Source: Lactuca virosa (lineage: Eukaryota; Streptophyta; Magnoliopsida; Asterales; Asteraceae). From it: a stretch of DNA of 64,000 bases. Shown one piece after another: positions 33,021-44,689 of the stretch (positions are counted from its first letter, which is position 1; the number at the start of each line of letters is the position of its first letter). The notes beneath the pieces are model-generated. The model was not told where the DNA came from. It saw only the letters and a list, made by a program, of their open reading frames with translations, and made no database searches. Position numbers and translations under genes: made by a program. The stretch covers positions 177,758,412 through 177,822,411 of the forward strand of contig CAKMRJ010005634.1 of NCBI GenBank assembly GCA_928212115.1, written 5' to 3'.

Positions 33021-33756
33021 TGTTGGATAAGGTGTCTAAGTCCATAACTATTTCTGGTATGTACTTGACCCGACCCGGCATGGTCCATTTGGGTTGCATG
33101 GCACCATGCAATTGGATAAACTAAAATGAGAGAAATAACACTTATGGTTTATTAATATATTATAAGTTCTAATATATTAATAATATTATTTAATTAGTTT
33201 GATCAAGAATTAATTAAGTGATCAAAAGATAACTAATTAAATATATGGGTAGATTATGTAAATCTTCCATATCTTATATAGTGGGCTAAGAGGCTTTCAT
33301 GGATTATCAAGTTGGGTTCCACCCATAGGATGCTCCATAGAGTTAACCCATGGATCATGAAATGAAGAGTCGTGTTACATTAGGGTTTACCTAATGCAAC
33401 ACACTATATAAACAAAGGTGTTCTCCCCAAAATTGTTTGACACTAAGAAACAAGAGGGCTAGAGCCGATTTTGCAAGTGTAAGATTCTCTCAAAGTTTAC
33501 TCCTTTGCATTTGGTGTTGTGTGAAGCATTTGAGGCATCACACTTGGGGTGCTAGGCTCACAAGGTTTCAAGGATCATAATCAACAACAAGGTAAGTTAT
33601 TCTATCTTTCATTGAAGTTAAAAATGTTCCCCATGTAGGCTAGATAGGAATATAACCTTGGAATTCAACTTTGCATGATAATTAGACAAACATAGATCCA
33701 AGGTTATTAGGTTTACATGTACACTTAGGAAGTGTTAGAATGCTCAAAACCCATCA
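33021..33756 (+). mobile_element. 3' LTR of the copia element
   Basis: 736 bp, ending AAAACCCATCA. It has 40 bp (about 33292-33331) that the 5' LTR lacks. TATA at 33405-33411. Confidence 0.95.
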
Positions 33757-33990
33757 GTTGGATAGTGTTGGAACTGTTGTAAGTCTGCGGGTGTAGACGT
33801 AGCATTCACAAGGTTGTTGGATAGTGTTGGAAGTTTTGTAAGTCTGTGGGTGTAGTCGTAGGATTCACAAGGTTGTTGGATAGTGTTGGAAGTGTTGTAA
33901 GTCTGCGGGTGTAGCCATAACATTCACAAGGTTGTTGGATAGTCTTGGAAGTGTTGTAAGTATGCGGGTGTAGCCGTAGCATTCACAGAT
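33757..33990 (+). repeat. 59-bp minisatellite, right part
   Basis: Four more units of the array split by the copia insertion (first bases are the target duplication GTTGG). Units vary at the GTGTAGCCGTAGC core. Confidence 0.9.
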
Positions 33991-34779
33991 TCGTTCGGAT
34001 GACTTAGGCCAGGGTGGGCCAGTTCGCAAGGTTGTGAGTAGGTCACAACACAATTAGAATCGGGAAACGGTTGGTCGAAGGAGACGGGCATGATGTAAGA
34101 CTACAGTTATTCTGGTAGCATTCACCTTTTGCGTCGATTCAGTGGCGACAGGTGGTCAGCCTATCATGATCGGATGGATCAAGGGATTGAAGGAGCCATG
34201 AGTAGTGGTATAGATAGGGCAGTTATTGTCAGATGAGGTATCCTTCGGAGGCCATGTAGGACTGCTATACATGTGTTTTTTTCTCAGCAATCGGGTAGGT
34301 GTCCAGTGTTCCAGACAGTTGGCAGACAAGTTGGGACCAGGGAGGTCCCGATTGTCCTTCAGGAAAGCAGCTATGTGACAGCAAGAGGAGTTGGAGGGAC
34401 TTCAGTAATTTGGGGTCCGTATGTGGAGTTTCTTGTCATTCGGGACATATACTAAGTTGTTACAGTTGGACAAAAGGATATCAGGAGCTAAATAGCCAGC
34501 AGGGAGATGGGTGTCGTGACTTTGGCAATGATTCGATGTGGGCGGTTTATCAGGGAGACAGGCCATCTCGAGACTTTAGATTTCATATGGAACGGATGTG
34601 AACAGGTTATGGGAAATTCGTTCATCTTCGGGTTCTAGAACCCTACGGGGTTGGTTTTGATTGCCTTGGGAAGGAAGGGGTAATCTCGGGTTTGTGGCCG
34701 TGTAGCGTAGGTAGCCAGGTATGTCGGGGATGGTGATGCATGACTTTGAGGACGAAGTCTAATTTAAGTGGGGGAGAGT
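33991..34779 (+). mobile_element. Gypsy internal region, part 3 (3' tail)
   Basis: Noncoding tail of the LTR_A/LTR_B element with small frames only, ending in the polypurine tract AAGTGGGGGAGAG. 34535-34779 is repeated at 8766-9015. Confidence 0.85.
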
Positions 34780-37133
34780 TGTAACACCCCGTTTTGAAAA
34801 GTACTTTGGTGGCGATCTCAGAGGCCCAGGGTATAAGTGATTCGGTCTTTTATGGGTCCCAGGTTTTATCCGGAAGGTTTTAAGGCTCGAGTGTGTAGAT
34901 AGGAGCGTAGGGTTTCTCGCCACCTTTTCATGGATATAAAGTTCGTCGGAAACAGACTTAGAATGAAGGAGTTATAGCACTTTGAAGTTATTGACATTAT
35001 TGGTCCTTAATGCAGAAAAGATGGCAAGGAAGTACCTTGCATGCAAGGTGATAGACGCAAGAGTACGCCCAACGTAAACTGGGGTACGCCCAGCGTAGTG
35101 GAGTAAAGTGATCGCGGGTACGGGAGGAGTACGCCCAGCATACGAGAAGTACGCCCAACGTACTCTCAGGGATCCTAAACCCTAATTTTGGGGGGCTAAC
35201 CACTATATAAGGAACATTATGGCTCAAACCCTAGCCTCCTTATCAGTCCCTCACCCTCAGAAAAACCCTAGAACGCCTCATCCCCTCATTCTTGTGGGAT
35301 CTTGACCTTGGGAAGCTCATCTTGGTGGTTTCAAGCTTGGAAGAGAAAAGAGGAAGTGGCAAAGAAGGACTTGGGGTAGCTTGAGCTCATAGATATGGAA
35401 TAACATCATCATTTGGGACTCTTTGGAGGTATAAAGTTCACAACTTTACCTAAGAATGCTTAGATCTAATGTAGTATGGTTTTGAAGTCATTTTGGTCCC
35501 AAGCAAAAGAACTTTATGGTTCAAACCCGATTTTTAGACTTAGAGTTGCCACTCTCAGTTCAAAATGAGTCCTTAAGGCAGAAAGTTGCCATCTTGAATG
35601 TCTTATTGGGTTCATGCATGAGTTAAGAGCATTTCTATGAGAATGGAATGTTATTTATGGAGTTTGGGCTTATTAGGGTCATGCAAAGTCACCAAGTCAG
35701 TGACTTTATGGATTAAGACATTGAAAAGGACTTGGATATGTGATTGTAGCTTCTGGATTAGAGTATTAAGCACTTAATGGGAAAGTGGCTTAACAGGGGA
35801 GTATGCTGAGCGTAAATGCAGGTACGCCAAGCGTACACATCATTTGGCTAGTACGCTTAGCGTACAATAGGAGTACGCCCAGCGGACTCATCAGAGATGG
35901 GCCTTGTGAATTTTGGGCCTCGGTTTGGGCCATGCAGTGGACTTTGGCTCTTTGGGCCTTAGTGGACCATCAGAAGTCAGATGTTTTGGGCCAGGAATAT
36001 GTTTGGGCTTAGGGTAAAGCGCATTAGAAGGATTGGGCCCAATTTAGCAAATTAGGCCATTAGTGGGCCACTAGTGGGCTTGGAAAGCCTACCTAGTGTT
36101 GGGCTTTTGTTTTGGGATTGGGCCTTAGTTTGGATCATACTCGGCCAGGGGTAGAATGGTCATTTTACCCCATGCATGGATTAAAGGATTATGGTATGGG
36201 ACCCAATTGCTAATTGGGTATAATGATTGGTAGTGACAGCTCAGGAAGCTGGCAGAGCAGCAGCTAAGGAATTCATGCGGGAAGTTTCTGCAGTGCGAGG
36301 TGAGTCTTCTCACCATACCAATGGGTCTAAGGCACCAAGGCCGACCCTTTTTATGATATGTGGTACACTAGCTGTAGTAGAGATATGTGGTATGATAGTT
36401 AGCTTTATGCTAAGTGGTATGCTAGTGATTATGTGATATTTGCATGGAAGACCCCGGGGGGAGCCCGTGGCAGTTGGATATAAGACCATGTGGGGGAGCC
36501 TATGACATGATGGTATAAGACCCTAGGGGGAGCCCACGACATCCTTATATGGTTATGTATATGTTATATAGTATGATAGATACTTCTGTGATATATGATA
36601 TGCTAGTTGATTATGTATGTTATTGCATGGAAGACCCCGGGGGGAGCCCGTGGCTGTTGGATATAAGGCCATGTGGGGGAGCCCATGACATTCCTAGGTA
36701 AAGACCATGGGGGAGCCCATGACATGAAGGTATAAGACCCTGGGGGGAGCCCACTGCATCCTTATATGTTAGTATTCATGGCTTATGTAGTAGAGATAGC
36801 TTGTATAACTAATATGATATGTGGTATGTGGTAGAGATAGCTTTTATAGCTAATATGATATGTGTTATGTGGATTGTCTGTGGGGTATGCTATGGGGGAC
36901 TCACTAAGCTTTGTGCTTACGGTTTACAGTTTTGGTTTCAGGTATCATCGATTTGGAAAAGAAGGGCTCGGATTGATCGCAGTGCACACACCTATGATTT
37001 CCGCAATGAATGATTTTGGGATGAACTCTGATAAATGCTTTACTTAATGATGATTTGAGATGTTTGAACTAAATGGTATCAATGTTTTAGCTATATTAAA
37101 AATGAAATTTTTACCCTTGATTTTTGGGTTGTT

Positions 37134-37136
<3 letters not shown>
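34780..37136 (+). mobile_element. Gypsy 3' LTR (LTR_B, 2357 bp)
   Basis: Partner of LTR_A, with the same TGTAACACCCC start and GTTGTTACA end and differing at a few percent of positions in the parts compared by eye. TATA at 35204-35210, palindrome arrays at 35060-35165 and 35800-35885, donors at 35429 (GAG/GTATAAAG) and 36300 (GAG/GTGAGT), acceptors at 36237-36239 and 36939-36941 (TTTCAG). No target duplication can be scored, because the right flank is (TA)n and the left flank of LTR_A is another element. Confidence 0.95.

Positions 37137-37226
<90 letters not shown>
37136..37226. repeat. (TA)n microsatellite
   Basis: About 45 TA units beginning at the last base of LTR_B. Confidence 0.95.
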
Positions 37227-37229
<3 letters not shown>

Positions 37230-37805
37230 ATTTTGATGTTTAAGAAGAAGATATACGATATTTTAAAATTTTATGAATGATAAATATGATATTTAGAAAT
37301 TAAGTTAAGCAAATATTATATTTTGATATTTTGATGTTTAATAAAGGTATATATGAAATTCTAACAATTTTTTAATATATAGGTAAACCTTGCAAATTTA
37401 TAGATAAACATAATTAATGCCTTGATTATCTATGAAAGCCAATACAGTGAATTGATTAATAACCAAACTTTATACATGCTTCTGTCACTTATTGAAACTC
37501 TTAAAATTGATTAAATCGTATTTTTCCAATTATATAATGACAATTGAATCATGTAATAAGTACCGAATTTTAATGCATACCCTTAAAGTGATGTTATATT
37601 CCCAATTGTGAATTTTATTTATTTATTTATTTATTATTTATTTTTATTTTTTTGAACTAGCAGTTTTTTTTTAAGACAAAGAGACCACCTAGCAAGATGT
37701 TAGATGGCTAGTCAGAATAATACATGATCCCACCAAACCAAAACAGCAAAACCCAATTTTAGGGCTATAGCCTATAGACATCATTCTTAACCTGCCAAAC
37801 TTTCC
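37227..37805. other. AT-rich sequence, no gene; LINE 3' UTR at its right end
   Basis: No coding frame. A TTTA-rich run at 37610-37670 may be the (minus-strand) A-rich tail of the LINE fragment at 37806-37937. Confidence 0.5.
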
Positions 37806-37937
37806 TTACGCATTAACATTACATGGATTTATGCACCATTCGGCCCAACGGAGAGAACGCAAGGAGCCCCTATGTTTCATCCATATGAAGACCATAGACT
37901 CGATGTTGGCAACCACCTGTGTTGGAGAGATCCATAT
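37806..37937 (-). pseudogene. LINE reverse transcriptase C-terminal fragment
   Basis: The minus strand reads QVVANIESMVFIWMKHRGSL and then RWAEWCINPCNVNA and a stop. The pattern of aromatic and Arg/Trp residues (WMKHRG...RWAEWC) matches the C-terminal end of plant LINE ORF2 proteins, followed by an A-rich 3' tail on that strand. Everything upstream is missing, which is normal 5' truncation. Confidence 0.6.
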
Positions 37938-39660
37938 TCCCAATTATGTAACAACATTTTGTCATTTTCTTCTACATAACATTCTTGCAATTAATTACAA
38001 AGAATAAATATATATTTGATAACGCTCGATATCATGTAAATTTACTATGTGTCACCAAAAACTAACAACGAATATATGTCCAAGTCTTCGATGGTTGATT
38101 AATTAAGTAAATAATGGATATATCCCCACGTTACCTTTTATAGATAAACCTATAAATACTTGATGTTTATTGCAGTTTTTAACAAGTCCCAACGAAAAGG
38201 TAATCAGTGACGTTGGTTATATCTTATGTATGATTATTGAAGTTGAATAAATATAAAACATTGACTATTAAATATTTTGATTCTTGTGCATATTTTGAAA
38301 ATTGATGAATCGAAGATTAAGAATTATATCTATTTTACTTTTGAACTATATTTGTAGTTTCTAACTGTAAGTTATATAAAAAAATAATTATATCTTATTG
38401 AAGGTATTGTGGGAAAAAAAAGTTATTGTAAATACGTTGTAAATAATTAAGGGTTATAAGGGTTATGGGTAAAAAATATAAATATATTGCCTGAATAAAA
38501 TATGTTGCTATTTTCTCTATAATATGCCCTTTTTTATTATCTTTCAAACTTCTTAACTAGTCTTTAGGATAATTTAATGGACGTTTTTTTTTTAATGTAA
38601 TTCAAGAATCAAAAGAATATATCCATAGAAATTGATGATGAGGATGACGATGACGATGACATCATTCTTTTCAAACAACTATGAAACTTTACAAATTAGT
38701 TTTGATTGTATGATCATATGGTCTTTCTTTTTAGTTTTTTATGAAGTTTTTGTTACGGTATTTAGTATTATATGGCTATGATTTTAGTGTGTTTGGGGCC
38801 TATACATATACCGACACACATCTTTCTTATCATTAAAGATTTTTTTTAGCAACACCCTGATTTTATTATTTATTTTTATGCAGAAACAGAAGGTTTCTAA
38901 TTCCCCAACAGGCAAGATTACTTGACAAAAGCAAATAGCCCTACAAAAGAAAGATCGAGTTCGTAGGGTTTTTATTCTTTGTTTTTTAACAATATCAGTT
39001 ATAATATCATTTATCAGTAATAATCATGAATAGTATTGTTTGCTATAATTTAATACTAATTTTTTTTCTGTATATACTAATGTACTATGAATACCTTTTA
39101 TAGCTTTGTAATGTTTTTTTAAGTCTTAAAAGATAAGTATTAATTTTGACAAAGGGAAAATGTTATTTAATGGCATTAAAACGTGTAACGTATTGAATGA
39201 TATGATACCTTTGAGAAAAGTAAATTTATGTCTAATTTTATGTTATAATTAAATTTGAATATGAGTAGGAATAAATAATAAAAGAAAATCAAATCTTTTA
39301 GCTTATTGTCAATCTAGCTCACTACTTGGTTATATTGGTGTTTTTTAAACAAAAGATCTATAATGTGTAAAATAATAGCGACTAATGGTGTGAATTGTTA
39401 TACATGATTACCCATATATGTTATAAACCCTAAGTTATTTACCAATTACACAACGTTGTTAAATCCACACAATACTTTCGGGTGTTAAGGCCATGTTTAT
39501 TGGTGTGCTTTAGCAATCGTTTGTATTTCTTGTTTAAATTTTAAATAAAATACATGATAATATTTATTATAATTTATTAAAAAATTTAAAAAAACATAGC
39601 TTTTATGTTTTTAATTATCTATAAATAAAATCTAACTAGGATAATATTACCCTCCGCTTC
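37938..39660. other. AT-rich sequence, no gene recognised
   Basis: Longest frames are around 60 codons. A short (GATGAC)n run lies at 38640-38662 and a splice-acceptor-like TTTTTATGCAG at about 38873-38883, but no exon can be supported. Confidence 0.5.
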
Positions 39661-39689
39661 GGGGGAGGGGGGAGGGGAGGAGGAGAGGG
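39661..39689 (+). other. G-rich tract, G-quadruplex candidate
   Basis: Runs of five, six, four and three G separated by short A/G spacers, in an otherwise AT-rich region. Confidence 0.6.
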
Positions 39690-40284
39690 TAATTTATACA
39701 TTTTCTATTAGGCAGAGATACTTTTGTAATTTTTTTAAGTATATTAACTGTTTTTGTGAAAAGGTTGCGTAGGGACCTATATTGCTGGGATAATTCTTGT
39801 GATTTATTTTCTACACAGAAACCAAACATGTGAACATAAGAAAATCTTAAACATATGGACGTTGCTATAAAATAAATACACACGGACTGTTTCTGTAAAT
39901 TATACGGATAATTTTTATAATTTATTTTTTACACAGAGATCAAACATGTCAACATATAAAATCTTATGGCCAAATCTTAAATCCAAAAATTCTAAAGATC
40001 AAAGATGTTATGCGGCAAAGTATGAAACCCAAAAATTATAGGGGACTAAATCTAAGATCTATAAAAAATCTTTTGGGTCAAAGACTGAAAAATAAAAATC
40101 CATTATTCAGTTTTCAATTCAAGTTAGTATATATTTTCATATATATTTTGAAATCTTTATTGTAGTAGCTTTAACATTTTTATATCTGGTTTCTGAACTA
40201 CGAATTATAAATATTCCAATGGAATATGTATTGACATAAAATAAAAACAAACGTTACGTAATAAAAAAAATTATATATAAAATA
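39690..40284. repeat. AT-rich sequence with a diverged internal duplication
   Basis: 39785-39850 and 39895-39965 are diverged copies of each other (GATAATT..., TTTATTTTCTACACAGA and AAACATGTGAACATA against AAACATGTCAACATA). No gene. Confidence 0.5.
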
Positions 40285-40788
40285 TGTGACATCCCGGAAT
40301 TTAGGTCTAAATATGTAAATAGTCAGTTCACTGCGAACCTCTTTGTAACTTGACCTATTGAACTTTAATGCATGTTTTGGCAAATATATAGTGTCATTAT
40401 AATTACAACAACATATGAAATTGTATCTTATTTCATATTGTGGGAAATCTCAAACAAATCACAAACACAAACTATAACCTTAGTTAATACGTTTGAAAAA
40501 CTGAAATTTTGTATTTAGCGTTTGTGGGCGAAGAAAACACTCTAGTATCGTATTACATGTTCACCTGAGTCCGAATATATAAAGAATATCCAAAACAGAG
40601 TTCGTATACAAAATAACAGACTGTTTTTAAGAAACCAAACCGATATAACACTGATTTTACCTGATCTACATAAACTGTTTTAATCCGTTGAGGAACTTGC
40701 ACACCTCAAATGGAAATTTTGAGAGTGTTTTTGGACTCAGACTACGGTCTAATATTTGGTTTATTACTCGAAATATTTTTAGTAAAAA
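40285..40788 (+). mobile_element. Possible truncated gypsy LTR start
   Basis: TGTGACATCCCGGAATTT at 40285 is the usual opening of a gypsy LTR of this genome type. The remaining 500 bp has no further landmark and is interrupted by the minus LTR at 40789. Confidence 0.35.
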
Positions 40789-41059
40789 TGTAACAACCCA
40801 AAAATTTTAGACAAATTTCATTTTAAATTCATTTCAAGACATCCAATAATCATGTCAAAACAACCAAAAGTGTATCACAGTGAAATAGCATCAGAGTACA
40901 AAATCCCAAAGTCACATAATGCGGAAAACATGGGCGGATACGGTGCGATCAAGTCGGACCCTTCCCTTTCGAGCTGGAAATACCTGAAACATAAACTGAA
41001 AACCGTAAACACAAAACATAGTGAGCTCCCCCAAAATACCTCATACCATACAAACATAC

Positions 41060-41285
41060 AGTCAGCCATATATGGGTGCTTGCAATCCTCTTCGGTCTAT
41101 TTCAACTGGATACAGTCAAACATATATGGGTGCTTGCAATCCCCTTCGGTCTATTTCAACCAGATACAATCAAACATATATGGGTGCTTGCAATCCTCTT
41201 CGGTCTATTTCAACCGGATACAGTTAAGCATATATGGGTGCTTGCAATCTCCTTCGATCTATTTCAACCGGATAACAGGTCTATT
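41060..41285 (-). repeat. 54-bp tandem repeats in the minus gypsy LTR
   Basis: Four units of CATATATGGGTGCTTGCAAT...CTTCGGTCTATTTCAAC. The repeat keeps frames open and makes a 167-codon plus frame that is an artefact. Confidence 0.95.
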
Positions 41286-41479
41286 TCACCCCCTGTCACT
41301 ATCACATAATATCATACAAAAGAATCACATAGTGATTAAGCAAATACATGCATAACTGATAGTTGTCACGAAGACAATCATCATACTACAACATAAACTA
41401 GTGGGCCGACATTGGTGCCTTCGACCCATGAATACAGTGAAGGAAACTCACGTGGTCTATTCAACAGGAGCCTAATAGC

Positions 41480-42030
41480 TACATCAGCAACATACAACCA
41501 ACTAAACCTTCTTAAGGCCAAACCGAGACCAGTCCTTAGTCAAATACTCAATTCTACCTAAGTTTGACCAAAAGTCCAACTAGTCAAAAAGTCAACGGTC
41601 AAAGTCGGCCAAGTCGTCAATAATATATCTTCTTTTATTATCGATCCAGGAGTGATTGACTGTAAAAGTCAAACTCGATCGCTAGATATTCCTACGTGAC
41701 CAATGGTCAAAGTCAACTACATATTCCTATGTAGTCAACGGTCAAAGTTAGCTACATTCAGCAACATACAACCTCGATTGCCAGGAATGATTGACTCCAA
41801 AAGTCAAACTCGATCGCCAAATATTCGTATATGGCCAACGGTCAAATTCAGCTACATCAGCAACATACAACCAACTAAAGCTTCTTAAGGCCAAACCGAG
41901 ACCGGTCCTTAGCCAAATACTCAATTCTACCCAAGTTTGACCAAAAGTCAAACTAGTCAAAAAGCTCAACGGTCAAAGTCGGAATGATTGACAAAGTCAA
42001 ACTCGATCGCTAGATATTCCTACGTGGCCA
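41480..42030. repeat. Imperfect internal duplication, GGTCAAAGTC-rich
   Basis: About 41490-41700 recurs at 41865-42030 (CTTCTTAAGGCCAAACCGAG, GATCGCTAGATATTCCTACG), with further partial copies between. GTCAAAGTCAAC-type words are frequent. Confidence 0.85.
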
Positions 42031-42489
42031 ATAATAAATACCATAAATGTTTCAATTGCTTGGATATACTTATTTCACTTTCAACCATTAAATATAGGAT
42101 AGGCCTTAGATAAATTTAATTCTCTAAAATTACTATCTCGACAAAATAGTAAACTTAATTTAGTTCTCGTTACGATACTATTCGCAAAATCTCAATATTA
42201 TATATACCCAAAAATTCAGATTTGGTTTAATTAAACAAGTTCACATCTATCTTTATAGCGTGATTAACAAAGGTTGAGGTTTAAACCTCCTAAAATAGGG
42301 ATATCTTCAGAAAAGTGTTGGTGATTTTATATCATCAATATTTTTTAAGTGTAATAGGATTAAATTTGTTGATCAAAAGTGATCTTGTTGAATATTGAAC
42401 AAGTTATGATGGTGTAGGAGTGCACACTTGTTCAAGTTTTTCAAGATTCAAAGTATATTGTTATTTAGAGGCGAAACCCCTAAACGAAC

Positions 42490-42543
42490 GGGGGTCCGGG
42501 GGCAGCGCCCCTAGGAGCGGGGTCCCAGGGGCGGCAGCCCCTG
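42490..42543 (+). repeat. GC-rich self-complementary block
   Basis: Two stem-forming words, GGGGGCAGCGCCCC and GGGGCGGCAGCCCC, in an AT-rich setting, of a kind often seen in plant LTR sequences. Confidence 0.7.
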
Positions 42544-43099
42544 CTATGTTGCTATATTAAAAAATGCATCAAAATTTCCAATTTTAGAAAGTTGACCCTT
42601 TTTTCCCTGAGATCCGTTTTGACAGGTTTGGTAGTTTTATGACAGTTTGTAACTGTCTATTGACAGTTTTCAGATAGGAATGATATATCCGTTTTTGGTC
42701 ATTTTTCTAGTACATCTTGGAGAACATTTTCACATACATTCTCAGATTTCATTCTCTGAATTTCATCCAATTGAGTGTTCGATATGTACCATCGAAATAC
42801 TTCAATTTGATAGTGAATCACGACTTTCAGAGAATCCAAGCAATCTATTCATCCCCTATTTTTCTAACAAAAAGTCCCAATATTTTGGACAAATTTTTAA
42901 TAAAGTCGTAAATTTTATTTTTTGAATAAAAAAGTCATGACTTTTTCACCTTTTGAATAGAAAAGCATAAGAAACCGACTAATTTTTTCAATTTAGCCTT
43001 TTTTGACCTGTTCAGCAGGTCATGGGATCAAATTGTTAATTTTTCGAAAATAATGAGACATTTTTGCAGATTTCGTCAAAATTTTTATATAATGTATAA

Positions 43100-43111
<12 letters not shown>

Positions 43112-43140
<29 letters not shown>

Positions 43141-43148
43141 CTATTATA

Positions 43149-43213
<65 letters not shown>
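43112..43213. repeat. (TA)n with (CA)n head
   Basis: A short (CA)n run (43095-43111) leads into an interrupted TA tract in the left arm of the foldback. Confidence 0.95.
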
Positions 43214-43214
<1 letters not shown>

Positions 43215-44573
43215 TTACGTATGTACTTTTTATGTTTTTATATGTATATATTTACGTATTTTTATGTATTTTAAATGTATAAACGTATTTTTTTACTTAT
43301 TTATATGTATTTTTAACCATTTTACATATTTTTTATGTATTATGTATTTATATGCATTTCTATGTATTTTTACGTATTTATGTATTTTTTAAAGCTTTTT
43401 ATTTAGATGTTTATGTATTTTAAATTTATAAACGTATTTTTGACGTATTTATATCTATTTTAAGTATTTTACATATTTTTTTTTATGTATTACGTATTTA
43501 TGTATTTTTAAGTTTTTAATAAGAGTTTTTTGTATTTTATGTATTTTAAATGTATAGACTATTGTTTTACGTATTTATGTGTTTTTAATTATGTACATAT
43601 TTTGTGTGTTTTATGGGTTTTTTATGTATATGTATTTATATGTATTTTTGCGTATTTATGTAGTTTTTTAGTTTTCTTCTATAGATAGGATTTTAGGTCT
43701 TTTTATTCTTTAACTTTTATTGTATTATTTTTATGTGTTTATATTTTTTACGTAAAAATAACACAATTAAACATTTAATATACACAAAAATACATAAACA
43801 TCTATATAAGAAAACTACAAATATACATAAATACATAATACATAAAAAAAACACATAAAAACACAAAAAAATATGTAAAATACTTAAAAAAATACATATA
43901 AATACGTAAAAAAATACGTTTACATTTAAAATACATAAATATACAAACATCTATATAAAAACTTTAAAAAAATACATAAATACGTAATACATAAAAAATA
44001 TGTAAAATACTTAAAAATCGATATAAATACGTAAAATACGTTATACACTTAAAATTATAAACATCCTATAGAAAAAGCTTAAAAAAATACATAAATACGT
44101 AAAAATATATAAAATCATAAATAAATACATAATACATAAAAATAAACACATAAAAATACTTTAAAAAATATGTAAAATGGTTAAAAATACAGATAATAAG
44201 TAAAAATATACGTTTTATACATTAAATACATAAAATACGTAAATATACATATAAAAACATAAAACTACAAAAATACGTAAAATAGATAGCTATGTAAAAA
44301 ATATGTTATACTTACATAAAAAATTTGACGAAATTTGCAAAAGTTCAATTATTTTCGAAAATTAACAATTTGGTCCTATGACCTGCTGAACAGGTCAAAA
44401 GGGCTAAAGTGAATAAATTAGCGGTTTCTTGGGCTTTCTATTCAAAAGGTAAAAAATTTATTCAAAAAAGTAAATTTAAGATTCAAAAAAAAAAAAAATT
44501 TACATTGCCCAAAATTAGGACACAAACAAAAGGATATCTTTTCTGGAGATATCCCCTAAAATATATATACTAA

Positions 44574-44658
44574 GGTGGTGTTTGTTTTTTGTCAAAAGCT
44601 CTTCATAACCTCTTTTGTCTGCGCCATGCAGACAGCGCGCAGACATTTGGTGTTGCAG

Positions 44659-44689
<31 letters not shown>

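Larger units (their letters stand above)
25910..33756 (+). mobile_element. Nearly complete Ty1/copia retrotransposon (7.85 kb)
   Basis: LTRs at 25910-26605 and 33021-33756, with GTTGG target duplications at 25905-25909 and 33757-33761. The internal order is primer-binding site, long leader, gag, protease, integrase, RT, RNase H, noncoding tail and polypurine tract, which is the copia order. I count about 13 differences between the LTRs plus one 40-bp indel (absent from the 5' LTR at about 26176), i.e. roughly 2 percent divergence, so it is a fairly recent insertion. Frameshifts and stops make it non-autonomous now. I do not assign a lineage. Confidence 0.95.
40789..42035 (-). mobile_element. 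Gypsy LTR, minus strand, 5' part missing or rearranged
   Basis: On the minus strand it ends GGGTTGTTACA and has TTTCAG/GTATTTCC (acceptor, 40984-40986), a tandem array (41060-41285), a GTGAGT donor (from 41451) and an AGGCACCAATGTCGGCCCAC motif also seen in the LTR at 56278-58373. No primer-binding site follows, so it may be solo. The outer part (41480-42035) is duplicated within itself, and the true start was not found. Confidence 0.65.
42293..44566. mobile_element. Large foldback (inverted-repeat) element
   Basis: Ends are inverted (AGGGATATCTTCAGAAAAG at about 42298; complement of AGGGGATATCTCCAGAAAAG at about 44541-44560). 42925-43090 is inverted at 44315-44480 (GACCTGTTCAGCAGGTCAT, CAAATTGTTAATTTTTCGAA). 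The centre, 43230-44300, is a T-rich TATGTATTTTTACGTATTTA array on the left and its A-rich complement on the right, meeting near 43748. The left arm carries about 500 extra bases (42320-42860) that look like an LTR fragment, with a GC-rich block. No transposase was seen. Confidence 0.75.

Noticed and set aside
40852..41355. 167-codon plus-strand frame with repeated IYGCLQS(S/P)S(V/I)YFN units
   Set aside because: The 54-bp tandem repeat is a multiple of three and keeps the frame open. It lies antisense in a gypsy LTR and has no domain.
43053..43274. 73-codon frame across the (CA)n/(TA)n tract
   Set aside because: Simple-sequence translation inside the foldback element.
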